A stretch of DNA of 55,100 bases from positions 1 through 55,100 of the forward strand of contig JAEZHP010000070.1 of assembly GCA_023416515.1 (NCBI GenBank), in the 5' to 3' direction. Each line of letters begins with the position of its first letter. Position 1 is the first letter of the stretch. Both the position numbers and the translations under genes were made by a program. Below are positions 41,648 through 49,939 of the stretch, one piece after another. Origin of the DNA: Pseudomonadota bacterium. Its GTDB lineage: Bacteria; Pseudomonadota; Alphaproteobacteria; Sphingomonadales; Sphingomonadaceae. The notes beneath the pieces were generated by a model. The model made no database searches. It worked only from the letters and a program-made list of their open reading frames with translations, and was not told the DNA's origin.

Positions 41648-41694
41648 GGGGTGCGGCTATGGGGCCGAGGCGTGAGAGGCAAGTGACCCCCGAA

Positions 41695-41778
41695 CGTCAT
41701 GCTGAACTTGTTTCAGCATCCATTACCGAGCGGCTGTGCGGGCGGACGAATGGACCCTGAAACAAGTTCAGGGTGACG
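41695..41778. repeat. Palindromic intergenic element, copy 2
   Basis: An 84-base element. Left arm GCTGAACTTGTTTCAGC and right arm CCTGAAACAAGTTCAGG with flanking CGTCAT and TGACG. Compared with 9070-9159 it is the reverse-complement orientation, and the interior differs. It lies between two minus-strand genes, with no coding potential. Confidence 0.85.
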
Positions 41779-41785
41779 AGCGGGT

Positions 41786-42508
41786 TCAGCCCCGCTTGTC
41801 GAGGCTTAGGTCGTTGCCGTCGCGGTAGCGGGTTTCGATGAAGCGGCGCTCGACATCGAAGCTCGCGATTCGCTCGCAGCCGACCTTGTCGCACAGGGCG
41901 TCGAGCTCGTCGGCAACGATGGCGAGGCTGTCGGCGAGTCGGCGGCTATGCTCCGCGCCCGGCACGCGCTCCTGCGGCGGAAGACCGAGATAGGTGTTGA
42001 CCAGGCCCGGCAGGTGCTGGCCGATCAGGCGCTGGGCCTCGCCGCCGTTGGGAGTGTCGGACGAGGTGCGGGCGAGGGCCGGCTCGAGCTCGCGCAGGCG
42101 AGCGACGATCCGGTCGAGTGCCGGCCCGGCCTCGTGCGGGAGGCCGCGGGAGCGCTGGACCAGCCAATCCTCGGTCTGCGAAGCGAGGCGGTCGAGACGG
42201 TGCGACGCGGTCGCGTCGATCACGGGTCCGAGATCGTCGTCTCGGCGGCGCCCGCTCGACGGCCAGAACAGCACCAGAAGGGAGATGATGAAGGTCGCGA
42301 TCAACGCCAGTGGCGCGGTGATCCAGCCGAGCACTCCGGTCGAGATCCCGACGATGATGAGGAACAGCAAGCCGACGAAGGCGATCGCGGAATTGCGCAG
42401 CCTGCGGCCGACGGCGCGGACCCCGCGCTCCAGCCTTCGCTTGTTCGCCTCGCGCGCGGCTTGCGAGCCGAACTGACGGCGAACCTGGTCCTCGAAATCG
42501 TTTCGCAC
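41786..42508 (-). CDS. Membrane protein of a TelA operon, XpaC-like paralogue 1
   Basis: 240 residues. A basic N-terminus, two hydrophobic helices at about 38-86 (IAFVGLLFLIIVGIST, PLALIATFIISLLVLFW), then a helical cytoplasmic region ending QHLPGLVNTYLGLP ... DVERRFIETRYRDGND. It is a clear paralogue of the next gene (LMGEHLPDLITRYEAVP, GRFIESRYRDDG). Layout and C-terminal pattern recall XpaC-type proteins that pair with TelA in other bacteria; I infer this, without alignment. Two bases separate it from its paralogue. Function unknown. Confidence 0.7.
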   Translation of the reverse strand: MRNDFEDQVRRQFGSQAAREANKRRLERGVRAVGRRLRNSAIAFVGLLFLIIVGISTGVLGWITAPLALIATFIISLLVLFWPSSGRRRDDDLGPVIDATASHRLDRLASQTEDWLVQRSRGLPHEAGPALDRIVARLRELEPALARTSSDTPNGGEAQRLIGQHLPGLVNTYLGLPPQERVPGAEHSRRLADSLAIVADELDALCDKVGCERIASFDVERRFIETRYRDGNDLSLDKRG

Positions 42509-42510
42509 GG

Positions 42511-43254
42511 TCAGGCCTCGGGCTGAGGGCCGTCGTCGCGGTAACGGCTCTCGATGAATCGGCCCTGGGTCTCGAACGCATCGCGCTCGTCCTGGGCGAG
42601 CTTCCGGCCGAGGTCGTCGAGGGCGATCCGGGCGGCGTCGAGGCCGGCGACGAGGCGCTCGTCCACGCTCATCCCCTGCCCGTCCCGTTCGCGGCGATAT
42701 TGGGCGGGAACGGCTTCGTAGCGGGTGATCAGGTCCGGCAAATGCTCGCCCATCAGCCGGCGCGCGTCCTGGGCGAGCGGGTTCAGAGGGTCGAGCCCGG
42801 CGAGCTGGCTCTCGAGCATTGGAAGCTGGGCGCCGATCGCGTCGACCCGGCTCGCCGCGGTCGGGGGAAGCGTGCCGCGGTGGCGGCTCATCAAGCTCCC
42901 GAGCCGCTGAACGACGGCGCGGTTGGGCATGTCCTCCTTGTACGGCTCGACGGGGCGCTCGCGAGCGGCGAGGGCCGGGAAGACGCCGAGGCCGAGAACG
43001 GCGAGGACCACCATCAGGACAACGACGAAGAACAGCCCGCCGAGGCCAATAGGCCCGACGATCAGGCCGAAGGCGATGGTCGCCGCGATCAGCGCGGCGA
43101 TGGCCATCCCGACATTGGTCAGCCGCCTGGCGGTGGCGACGGTGCCGCGCTTGCGGCGCTTGCGAACCAGAGTGCCAAGCTCGCGCGTGTCATCGCGATG
43201 CGCGAGCGCATCGAAGCTCGACGTGACACGAACGATTTCAGCCGAATGGTCCAT
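42511..43254 (-). CDS. Membrane protein of a TelA operon, XpaC-like paralogue 2
   Basis: 247 residues from ATG 43254, two bases after the TelA stop; the open frame extends upstream but only in the wrong frame for TelA. Two hydrophobic helices at about 48-90 (NVGMAIAALIAATIAFGLIV, LFFVVVLMVVLAVLGLGVF), then a helical domain with MLESQLAGLDPLNPLAQDAR, MGEHLPDLITRYEAVP and a FIESRYRD end. Paralogous to the downstream gene, probably by tandem duplication. The pair may form a membrane platform for TelA; this is inference from the operon. Confidence 0.7.
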   Translation of the reverse strand: MDHSAEIVRVTSSFDALAHRDDTRELGTLVRKRRKRGTVATARRLTNVGMAIAALIAATIAFGLIVGPIGLGGLFFVVVLMVVLAVLGLGVFPALAARERPVEPYKEDMPNRAVVQRLGSLMSRHRGTLPPTAASRVDAIGAQLPMLESQLAGLDPLNPLAQDARRLMGEHLPDLITRYEAVPAQYRRERDGQGMSVDERLVAGLDAARIALDDLGRKLAQDERDAFETQGRFIESRYRDDGPQPEA

Positions 43255-43256
43255 TC

Positions 43257-44459
43257 CTACCCTTCGATCGCAGTGAACGGCGAGGTCTGGTTGGCGATTC
43301 GACTCTGCTCGACGCCTTCGGCGCGGGCGATGTAGCCGCGGCTCTTCTCGACCTCGGTTGTGAGCACGTTGACGGTCTGCTTCATGTTGCCGAGCGCCTC
43401 GAGCTTGAACGTGTCGACCGCATCCATCGTATCGTAGATGTTCTGGAAGGCGCGCTGCAGAGTCTGGAGCGGGATGGTCGAGGACGCCGCCTGCTTGTGG
43501 ATCTCGGCGGTCTGCGACTTCAGAAGCTCGCCGGTGCGGTCGATGATCCCCGCGGTCGTGGTGTTGAGCGCGGTGATCTGGTCGAGGACCAGCTTCTGGT
43601 TGGTCAGAGCCGAGGCGACGGTGACCGCGGTGCGGAGCGCGGCGACGGTCGTCGTGGACGCGCGGTCCACGCCCTTCACCAGCTCGACATTGTTCTTCTT
43701 GACGAGGTCGAGCGCGAGATAGCCCTGAACCGTCACCGCCATCTGGGTGAGCAGGTCCTGAGTGCGCTGGCGGGTGTAGAAGAGCGCGGTCTCGCGGATC
43801 GCCTTGGCCTTGGCGGGGTCGGTCGCGTCGAGCTCGGCCGCCTTGTTCTCGAGCCGCTCGTCGAGCGTCTTGGAGATGTGGATCATCTGCTCGAGCCGGC
43901 CCATCGTCTTCCACAGATTGGCGCGCTCGACATCGATCGCGGCATTGTCCTTGAGAAGCTCGTCCTTGCCCGAGCCGAGGTGGCCGAGAATCTTCGAGAT
44001 GTGAGTCTGCGACGACTGATATTTGCGGAAGTAGTTGGTCAGCGAGCCGCCCATCGGGATGATCCCGAGGAACTTCTTGCGGGGCGAGAGAGCGCCGTTC
44101 TTGCCCGGATCGAGGTCCTCGACGACCCGGCGAAGCGAGGTGAGGTTGGCGCCGATGCCGGTGTCCTTGTCGATCGCCTTGACGGGACGGTCGAGGAATC
44201 GGTTCGACGAATTGGCAGCGTCGGAAATTTCCTTGCGGCCCATGTTGGTGAGCTGGTCCACCTTCTGGCCGAAGGCGGGCGAATTGGCATCCAGCGCCAC
44301 CAGCTCGTTGATGAACTGGTCGGCCTTGGCTTCGAGCTGGCTCTTCTGGCCCTCGTCGAGGGGCACGAGGCCCGCGGCCTGATGAGTCGCGACCGGCGTC
44401 AGCGGCGCGGGCGGCTCGAGCGTCAAAGTGGTTTCGCCCGTCTGCGTCTGGGTAGCCAT
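43257..44459 (-). CDS. TelA/KlaA family protein (toxic anion resistance family)
   Basis: 400 residues, soluble and strongly helical. The family name comes from a plasmid tellurite-resistance locus, but the biochemical function is unknown. Family blocks: FLDRPVKAI, GKNGALSPRKKFLGIIPMGG, YFRKYQSSQTHISKIL, ENKAAELDATDPAKAKAIRE, TQDLLTQMAVTVQGYLALDLV and KNNVELVKGVDRASTTTVAAL. The ATG at 44459 is preceded by GGGGAGTAAGG. First of a three-gene operon with two paralogous membrane proteins two bases apart; a palindrome lies about 72 bases upstream. Confidence 0.92.
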   Translation of the reverse strand: MATQTQTGETTLTLEPPAPLTPVATHQAAGLVPLDEGQKSQLEAKADQFINELVALDANSPAFGQKVDQLTNMGRKEISDAANSSNRFLDRPVKAIDKDTGIGANLTSLRRVVEDLDPGKNGALSPRKKFLGIIPMGGSLTNYFRKYQSSQTHISKILGHLGSGKDELLKDNAAIDVERANLWKTMGRLEQMIHISKTLDERLENKAAELDATDPAKAKAIRETALFYTRQRTQDLLTQMAVTVQGYLALDLVKKNNVELVKGVDRASTTTVAALRTAVTVASALTNQKLVLDQITALNTTTAGIIDRTGELLKSQTAEIHKQAASSTIPLQTLQRAFQNIYDTMDAVDTFKLEALGNMKQTVNVLTTEVEKSRGYIARAEGVEQSRIANQTSPFTAIEG

Positions 44460-44530
44460 CGACCTTACTCCCCGTGTCTCTTCGTTGGTCGAGAGATAGG
44501 CTCCGGCCTCCACCCTGCGCAAGGGGCAAG

Positions 44531-44550
44531 TGTATTGTTTCAGTAATACA
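44531..44550. promoter_or_regulatory. Palindromic operator candidate upstream of the TelA operon
   Basis: TGTATT (44531-44536) and AATACA (44545-44550) are perfect reverse complements with an 8-base spacer (GTTTCAGT), in an AT-rich spot of a GC-rich gap. The size (6-8-6) fits a dimeric regulator. It lies about 72 bases before the TelA ATG and 130 bases before the divergent glycine-zipper gene, so either could be controlled. No regulator gene is adjacent. Confidence 0.45.
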
Positions 44551-44679
44551 GACTTTTTCCCGGCAGAACATGAACGGCTGCTAACCATCCAGTTCAGGCC
44601 GAGATCAGCAGCGCTCGCGTAAATGCCTGATCAACGCCGGGAAATTCCCGCGGCGGATGGATGAACAGGAGTTTCAACG

Positions 44680-45210
44680 ATGCGTAAGAAAATCGCCCTC
44701 GGCATCGTGGCGGCCGCTTTGGCTGTCCCGGCCGTCTCCGCGCCCGCCGCGGCGCAGAGCTATTATGGCGGCTATGGCCAGAGCTACAGCCCCTACGACC
44801 TCAACCGTGACGGCCGAGTCAGCCGCAGCGAGCAGCGCCGCGTCCAGGAGATGCAGCGCCAGCAGTCCCGCTACGGTGGTGGCTATTACGGCAACAGCTA
44901 CGGCTACAACAACGGCTACAACAGCGGCGGCTATTACCCGCAGCAATCCTATAGCGGCCAGTACAGCCGCTATTACAACCAGCAGGGCTATTATAGCGGC
45001 CCGACCTGGCGCGGGAATGACGGCCGCTATTACTGCCGCCGCTCGGATGGCACGACCGGTACCCTGGTCGGTGGCGCCGCCGGCGCCCTGATCGGGAGCC
45101 AGGTTGCCGGCCGAGGCGACCGCACCATCGGTGCGATCCTCGGCGGAGCGATCGGTGCGGTGATCGGCCGCGAGGTCGACCGCGGCAACGACCGCAACCG
45201 CTGCTACTAA
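44680..45210 (+). CDS. Glycine-zipper envelope protein with an EF-hand-like loop
   Basis: 176 residues. Signal peptide MRKKIALGIVAAALAVPAVSAPAAAQ. Then an EF-hand-like loop DLNRDGRVSRSE with Asp/Asn/Asp at positions 1, 3 and 5 and Glu at 12, a Tyr/Gly/Asn/Ser-rich low-complexity stretch (about 65-110), and a C-terminal glycine-zipper 2TM region (GTLVGGAAGALIGSQVAGRG, TIGAILGGAIGAVIGREV). Such zippers insert in the outer membrane or envelope. AGGAG precedes the ATG. Calcium binding by a single loop is only a possibility. A terminator follows. Confidence 0.85.
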   Translation: MRKKIALGIVAAALAVPAVSAPAAAQSYYGGYGQSYSPYDLNRDGRVSRSEQRRVQEMQRQQSRYGGGYYGNSYGYNNGYNSGGYYPQQSYSGQYSRYYNQQGYYSGPTWRGNDGRYYCRRSDGTTGTLVGGAAGALIGSQVAGRGDRTIGAILGGAIGAVIGREVDRGNDRNRCY

Positions 45211-45259
45211 GAGCGGCTAACCAGTTCGGCCGGACGGCGTAGTGTCCGGCCCTGTAGGG

Positions 45260-45293
45260 AAGGCGCCTCGGTTTCGGCCGGGGCGCCTTTTCG
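45260..45293 (+). terminator. Intrinsic terminator after the glycine-zipper gene
   Basis: A 12-base stem AAGGCGCCTCGG (45260-45271) and CCGGGGCGCCTT (45278-45289), with one T-G wobble, a 6-base loop TTTCGG, followed by TTTCG. It sits 50 bases after the stop of the glycine-zipper gene and just before the 3' end of the convergent ligD. Confidence 0.85.
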
Positions 45294-45305
45294 TTGTGAC
45301 CGGGG

Positions 45306-47834
45306 CTAAAGCTCCGGAAGGGCCTGATTGGCGAGGCCCCAGCCCTGCAACTTTCGCGACGATGCGCGCCTTAGCAGCAGGGCGGAGTCCCGCACCGTGA
45401 AGCGGTTGCCGCCTTCCATCTCCTCAAGCTCGTCCCAGTTGATCGGTGCGGCGACGGGAGCGCCTTCACGGGCCCTTGCGGAATAGGGCATGATCGCGGT
45501 GGCTCCGCGCTGGTTGCGCAGATAGTCGATGAAGATCCGGCCCTTGCGCTTCACCTTGGCGAGGTTGGCTGTGAAGCGGTCCGGCTCTGCCGACGCCATC
45601 GCGATCGCGAAACGCTGGGCGAAATCCTTGACCTCGGGCCACTCCGCCTTGGGAAGGAGGGGCACGATGACGTGAACCCCCTTCCCGCCGGTCAGCATCG
45701 GGAAGGTCTGGAGGCCCATGTCGGCGAGGATCGCCCGCAGGTCCGTGGCGGCGCGCTTCACCTCTTCGAAGCCGAGCCCTTCGTCGGGGTCGAGGTCGAA
45801 GACGAGCCGGTCCGGCTTCTCGATGTCCGCGATTGGCGAGCCCCAGCCGTGAAACTCGATCGTTCCCATCTGAACGCAGGCGAGAAGACCCGCGACCTCG
45901 TCGACGTAGAGATATTCCTCGGTCTGGCCCTTCTTCTCGATGATCGGGATGTGGTGGACGTGCGGGCCGAAGCTGCCGCTGTCATGCTTCTGGAAGAAGC
46001 ATTTCTTCGCTCGGCCCTGCGGGCAGCGGACGAGGCTCAGCGGCCGGTTCCCCGACCAGGGGAGCATCAGAGCGCCGAGCTTCTCGACATAGTCGAACAG
46101 CTCGCCCTTGGTGACGTTCGAGCCCGGATCGATGACCCGCTCGGGGTTGGTGATTTTGATGGTATGAGCGGGCGCGGCGAGCGGTTGGTGCTGCGGCCGC
46201 TCCTCGACCACCTCGTCCGCCGGCTTGTCGCCGCGAAGGCCGATGAAGCTGGCGTGGCGGACGACGCCGTCGCTGGTGAACTCGGCGAAGGCGACCTCGG
46301 CGACCAGCTCCGGCCTTACCCAGTGAGCGCCCCGTGCCTCCGCGCGGGGTACCGCGGCGGACGCTGACTTGCGCTCCATGCGCCGGAGCTTGCCGAGAAG
46401 CATCTGCTCGGTGTCGCGGCTGAATCCGGTGCCGACCTTGCCGGCATAGCGAAGTTCGCCGCCTTCGTTGACCGCGAGGAGGAGCGAGCGGAGGCCCCGA
46501 GTCGCCGTCGTGCTCGGAGTCCAGCCGATGATGACGAATTCCTGGCGGTAAGTGCACTTGATCTTGAGCCAGGTCTTGGTTCGCCCGGAGCGGTAGGGCG
46601 CGTCTGCCTTCTTGGCGATGATGCCTTCCTGGCCGGCGCCGCACATCGCATCGAGAAGCTTCTCGCCCGAGCCGACGATGTGGTCGGCGTAGAGGAGAAA
46701 GGGCGGCTTTCCGGGTCCGAGAAGCGCTGCGAGCCGCTGCTTGCGCTCGATCGTCGGGAGCTTCGCGAGGTCGTCGCCGTCGATCTCGATCGCATCGAAC
46801 AGGAAGCAGCTCAGCCCCCTGCCGCCCTCGCTGATCCCCTGCTGGAGTGCTGAGAAGCTGGTTCGGCCCTGATCGTCGAGCGAGACGATCTCGCCATCGA
46901 GCAAGGCGCTCCCGACTTCAAGCTCCGCCGCCGCTGCGGCGATCTCGGGAAATTTGTCGGTCCAGTCGAGGCCCGAGCGAGTGAAGACCTTGGCCCGTCC
47001 ACCTGCCACCGCGAGAAGGCAGCGATAGCCGTCATATTTCATCTCGAAGAGCCAGTTCGAGCCGGTCGGCACATTGTCGACGAGGGTCGCTTTCTGAGGC
47101 TCGCGGAAGGACGGCATCTTCAGAGCTTTCGAGCCTGCCCGGCCGAGCGCCTGGTCGCGAGCGGCCGGCGGCGCGACCTTGGCCTTGGCTTTCGCCGCGG
47201 GCTTGGGCTTCATGCCCGAGACCCAGGATTTGAGCTCCTTGGCCTTCTTGCCGGCGGCAATCTCCTGCATCGAGCGGCCGGTCTTGATCGAGGTGAGGTA
47301 GCGCTCCACGAGGCCGCCCGAGGCGCCGGCATGCTCGTCGGTGACCTTCTTGAGCATCCAGTTCTCGTTGCGCTCGCCGGGCCGCGGCTTGAGGCGGAAC
47401 ATCACATATTCGCCCTTCATCCGCTCGCCATCGAGGATGATGTGGAGGTGGCCTTCCTCAAGACCCTTGCGCGGGTCCTTGCCGGGGATGCTCGCCCAGG
47501 TGCCGCGGTCCCACAGCATCACCGTGCCGCCGCCATATTCGCCCTTCGGGATCGTGCCCTCGAACGTCGCGTAGGAGAGCGGATGGTCCTCGGTTCGGAC
47601 GGCGAGGCGGTTTTCCTTGGGATCCAGGCTCGGGCCGCGCGGAACTGCCCAGCTCTTCAGGGTACCGTCGAGCTCGAGCCGGAAGTCCCAGTGGAGCCGG
47701 GTCGCGTCATGCTTCTGGACCATGAAGCCGTCGCCATGGCCCCAGGCGAGCTTGTCGTAGGTGCCGGCCGGCTCCGCGGTCTTCGCGAAATCCCGCTTGG
47801 CGTTGTACTTCGCGAGAGGGTCGTCCTTTGCCAT
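45306..47834 (-). CDS. ligD: DNA ligase D (phosphoesterase-ligase-polymerase)
   Basis: 842 residues, the multi-domain enzyme of bacterial non-homologous end joining. Domain order: 3'-phosphoesterase (about 30-180, VQKHDATRLHWDFRLELDG and IPKGEYGGG), ATP-dependent ligase (about 245-535, adenylated Lys266 in EMKYDGYR, DGEIVSLD, LKIKCTYRQEFVIIGWTPS) and a C-terminal primase/polymerase (about 555-840, LVFDLDPDEGLGFEEVKRA with the metal-binding D-x-D). This order is that of proteobacterial LigD. Downstream of ku on the same strand, with a 151-base palindromic element between. Confidence 0.97.
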   Translation of the reverse strand: MAKDDPLAKYNAKRDFAKTAEPAGTYDKLAWGHGDGFMVQKHDATRLHWDFRLELDGTLKSWAVPRGPSLDPKENRLAVRTEDHPLSYATFEGTIPKGEYGGGTVMLWDRGTWASIPGKDPRKGLEEGHLHIILDGERMKGEYVMFRLKPRPGERNENWMLKKVTDEHAGASGGLVERYLTSIKTGRSMQEIAAGKKAKELKSWVSGMKPKPAAKAKAKVAPPAARDQALGRAGSKALKMPSFREPQKATLVDNVPTGSNWLFEMKYDGYRCLLAVAGGRAKVFTRSGLDWTDKFPEIAAAAAELEVGSALLDGEIVSLDDQGRTSFSALQQGISEGGRGLSCFLFDAIEIDGDDLAKLPTIERKQRLAALLGPGKPPFLLYADHIVGSGEKLLDAMCGAGQEGIIAKKADAPYRSGRTKTWLKIKCTYRQEFVIIGWTPSTTATRGLRSLLLAVNEGGELRYAGKVGTGFSRDTEQMLLGKLRRMERKSASAAVPRAEARGAHWVRPELVAEVAFAEFTSDGVVRHASFIGLRGDKPADEVVEERPQHQPLAAPAHTIKITNPERVIDPGSNVTKGELFDYVEKLGALMLPWSGNRPLSLVRCPQGRAKKCFFQKHDSGSFGPHVHHIPIIEKKGQTEEYLYVDEVAGLLACVQMGTIEFHGWGSPIADIEKPDRLVFDLDPDEGLGFEEVKRAATDLRAILADMGLQTFPMLTGGKGVHVIVPLLPKAEWPEVKDFAQRFAIAMASAEPDRFTANLAKVKRKGRIFIDYLRNQRGATAIMPYSARAREGAPVAAPINWDELEEMEGGNRFTVRDSALLLRRASSRKLQGWGLANQALPEL

Positions 47835-47837
47835 CCC

Positions 47838-47982
47838 CTGTCCTCCCTATGCGGCCACGCCGCATGGGGAGGGGGACCGCTCGCGAAGCGAGTGGTGGAG
47901 GGGCTGACCGAGACCGCGCCTAGCCCGTCCACCATGCTTCGCATGGTCCCCCTCCCCATCGCCTGCGGCGACAGGGAGGATT
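47838..47982. repeat. Palindromic element between ku and ligD (CCCCTCC type)
   Basis: A 145-base series of stem-loops: ATGCGGCCACGCCGCAT, CGCTCGCGAAGCGAG, CCATGCTTCGCATGG and TCGCCTGCGGCGA, flanked by CCTCCC/GGGAGG and GGGGAGGGGGACC/GGTCCCCCTCCCC inverted arms. Similar in kind to 11636-11760. It separates two genes whose products act together and may end or process the shared transcript. Confidence 0.75.
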
Positions 47983-47985
47983 GGT

Positions 47986-48903
47986 TCAGCCTCGACCACC
48001 GGCCCTCTTCTTCGCTGGTACAGCGGCCTTTGCGGCGGGCTTGCGGGCCGGAGCCTTCTTGGCCGGCGCCTTCTTCGCGGCGGGCTTGCGCTTGGGGGTG
48101 TCCTCGTCGTTGGCGGCGCCGGGCTTGTCGATGCTCTTCTTCAGCGCGGCCATCAGGTCGACGACGTTCATGCCCTTCTGGGGCGCGGCCTCGTCCTGGT
48201 CGGTGTGGATGGTCTTGCCCTTGGACTTGCGCTCGATGATGTCCTTCAGGGCGTCGATATAATGGTCGTGGAACAGGGCCGGATCGAACGGCTTCGACTT
48301 CTTCTGGATGAGCGTCTCGGCGAGGTCGAGAAGGTCGTCGTCGGGCTTGGAATCCTCGATGTCGCGGAAATAGCCCTGCGCCTTGTGGACCTCGTCGGCG
48401 TAGCGCAGCGTCTCCAGCACGATGCCGCGGCCGCACGGCTTGAGACTCACGACATATTCGCGGCCGCGAAGGGCGAGCTGGCCGATCGCGACCTTCTTGG
48501 TGCGGCGAAGCGCCTCGCGAAGGACGATATAGGCTTCCTCGGCGAGGTCGTCGGCCGGGACGACGTAATAGGGCTTCTCGAAATAGAGGACGTCGATCTC
48601 GTCGGCGTCGACGAACTGGGTGAGCTCCAGCGTCTTCTTGCTCTCGAGCTTCGCCGACTCGATCTCCTCGTCGGTGATGATGACGTAATTGCCCTTCTCG
48701 ATCTGGTAGCCCTTGACGATCTCGTCCGGGTCGACCGCGCCCACGCCCTCGACCACTTTCTCGTAGCGGATGCGCTTGCCGGTCGGCTCGTGGATCTGGT
48801 TGAAGGCGATGGTCGCGCCGCTCTTGGTCGCGGTGTAGATCTCGACCGGGATCGAGACCAAGGCCAGCCTGATCTGGCCCTTCCAATATGCGCGCGCTGC
48901 CAT
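47986..48903 (-). CDS. ku: Ku DNA end-binding protein
   Basis: 305 residues. Homodimeric ring that binds double-strand DNA ends and recruits LigD. Ku core about 1-255: YWKGQIRLALVSIPVEIYTA, FNQIHEPTGKRIRYEKV, FEKPYYVVPADD and LVGRGREYVV-like ALRGREYVVSLKPCGRGIVLETL. The C-terminal about 45 residues are Lys/Ala/Pro-rich (KKAPAKKAPARKPAAK), a typical basic DNA-binding tail. Directly upstream of ligD. Confidence 0.97.
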   Translation of the reverse strand: MAARAYWKGQIRLALVSIPVEIYTATKSGATIAFNQIHEPTGKRIRYEKVVEGVGAVDPDEIVKGYQIEKGNYVIITDEEIESAKLESKKTLELTQFVDADEIDVLYFEKPYYVVPADDLAEEAYIVLREALRRTKKVAIGQLALRGREYVVSLKPCGRGIVLETLRYADEVHKAQGYFRDIEDSKPDDDLLDLAETLIQKKSKPFDPALFHDHYIDALKDIIERKSKGKTIHTDQDEAAPQKGMNVVDLMAALKKSIDKPGAANDEDTPKRKPAAKKAPAKKAPARKPAAKAAVPAKKRAGGRG

Positions 48904-48934
48904 CGCCTTCTCACCTAATCGATTCGCCTCCGAT

Positions 48935-49927
48935 TCAATCGTTGGAGGGCAAGGCGGTTCCCCGGCCCGGAGCGGTCTTTCTCAACGAGTAGACCACGCC
49001 GGACGCGAGGATGGCCACGGTGAGCCCCAGCGACAGAGCCGGCGGGAACTTCGTCAGGCCGAACAGGTCGGCGACGAACACCTTGGAGCCGATGAACACC
49101 AGCAACACCGCGAGCGCGTGCTTCAGATAGTGGAAGCGGTCGATCATCGCCGAGAGCGCGAAATAGAGCGCTCGAAGGCCCAGGATCGCGAACACGTTCG
49201 AGGTGTAGACGATGAACGGGTCGGTGGTGATCGCAAAGATCGCCGGGATCGAGTCGACCGCGAACACGACGTCGACGATCTCGACCATGATCAGTGCCAG
49301 GAACAAGGGCGTCATCATCCGCACTGTCCGCCCCGTAGCCGGGTCGGCCTTGGTGACGAAGAAGCGCTCGCCGTGAAGCTCCTCGCTCACCCGAAACCGC
49401 TTCTTGATCCAGGCGAGGATGGGCGACTTGCCGACCTCATATTGCTCGTCGGCCGAGGTCCAAATCTTGATGCCGGTGTAGATGAGGAAAGCGGCGAAGA
49501 CGTAGAGAACCCAGCCGAAATTATCGACCAGGGCGGTGCCGAAGCCGATCATCAGGCCGCGCAGAACGATGACTCCGAGGATGCCCCAGAACAGCACCCG
49601 GTGCTGGTAGATACGGGGCACGGCGAAATAGCCGAAGATCATCGCGATCACGAACACGTTGTCCATCGCGAGGCTCTTCTCGACGAGGAAGCCGGTGACA
49701 TAGTCGAGACCGGCGGTGTCGCCGCGCTCGATCCACACCCAGGCGCCGAAGGCGAGGCCCGCCGCGATGTAGAAGCCCGACATCATCAGGCTCTCGCGAA
49801 CGCCGATCTCGCGCTGCTTGCGGTGAAGAACGCCGAGGTCGAGCACGAGCAAGGCCGCGACGATGCCGAGGAACGCCGCCCAGAACCAGAGCGGCGTCCC
49901 CAGGAAATCATTCATCACAAAATCCAC
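48935..49927 (-). CDS. TerC/Alx family integral membrane protein
   Basis: 330 residues with eight or nine hydrophobic helices. TerC-family marks: FLVEKSLAMDNVFVIAMIFGYF, YQHRVLFWGILGVIVLRG, and VEIVDVVFAVDSIPAIFAIT with the conserved acidic residues inside membrane segments. Members are linked to tellurite resistance by name and to manganese or metal export (Alx/MntX-like) by more recent work. The C-terminal region of the Alx type (RVSEELHGERFFVTK) is present between helices. It follows a small basic gene by 12 bases, likely one operon. Confidence 0.92.
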   Translation of the reverse strand: MDFVMNDFLGTPLWFWAAFLGIVAALLVLDLGVLHRKQREIGVRESLMMSGFYIAAGLAFGAWVWIERGDTAGLDYVTGFLVEKSLAMDNVFVIAMIFGYFAVPRIYQHRVLFWGILGVIVLRGLMIGFGTALVDNFGWVLYVFAAFLIYTGIKIWTSADEQYEVGKSPILAWIKKRFRVSEELHGERFFVTKADPATGRTVRMMTPLFLALIMVEIVDVVFAVDSIPAIFAITTDPFIVYTSNVFAILGLRALYFALSAMIDRFHYLKHALAVLLVFIGSKVFVADLFGLTKFPPALSLGLTVAILASGVVYSLRKTAPGRGTALPSND

Positions 49928-49939
49928 GTCCGCCTCCTG

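Noticed and set aside
43257..48935. A tellurite-resistance island (TelA and TerC-like genes close together)
   Set aside because: The two families share only a historical name; no terZ, terA, terB, terD or tehB genes are present, and ku/ligD lie between. They are better read as separate chromosomal functions.
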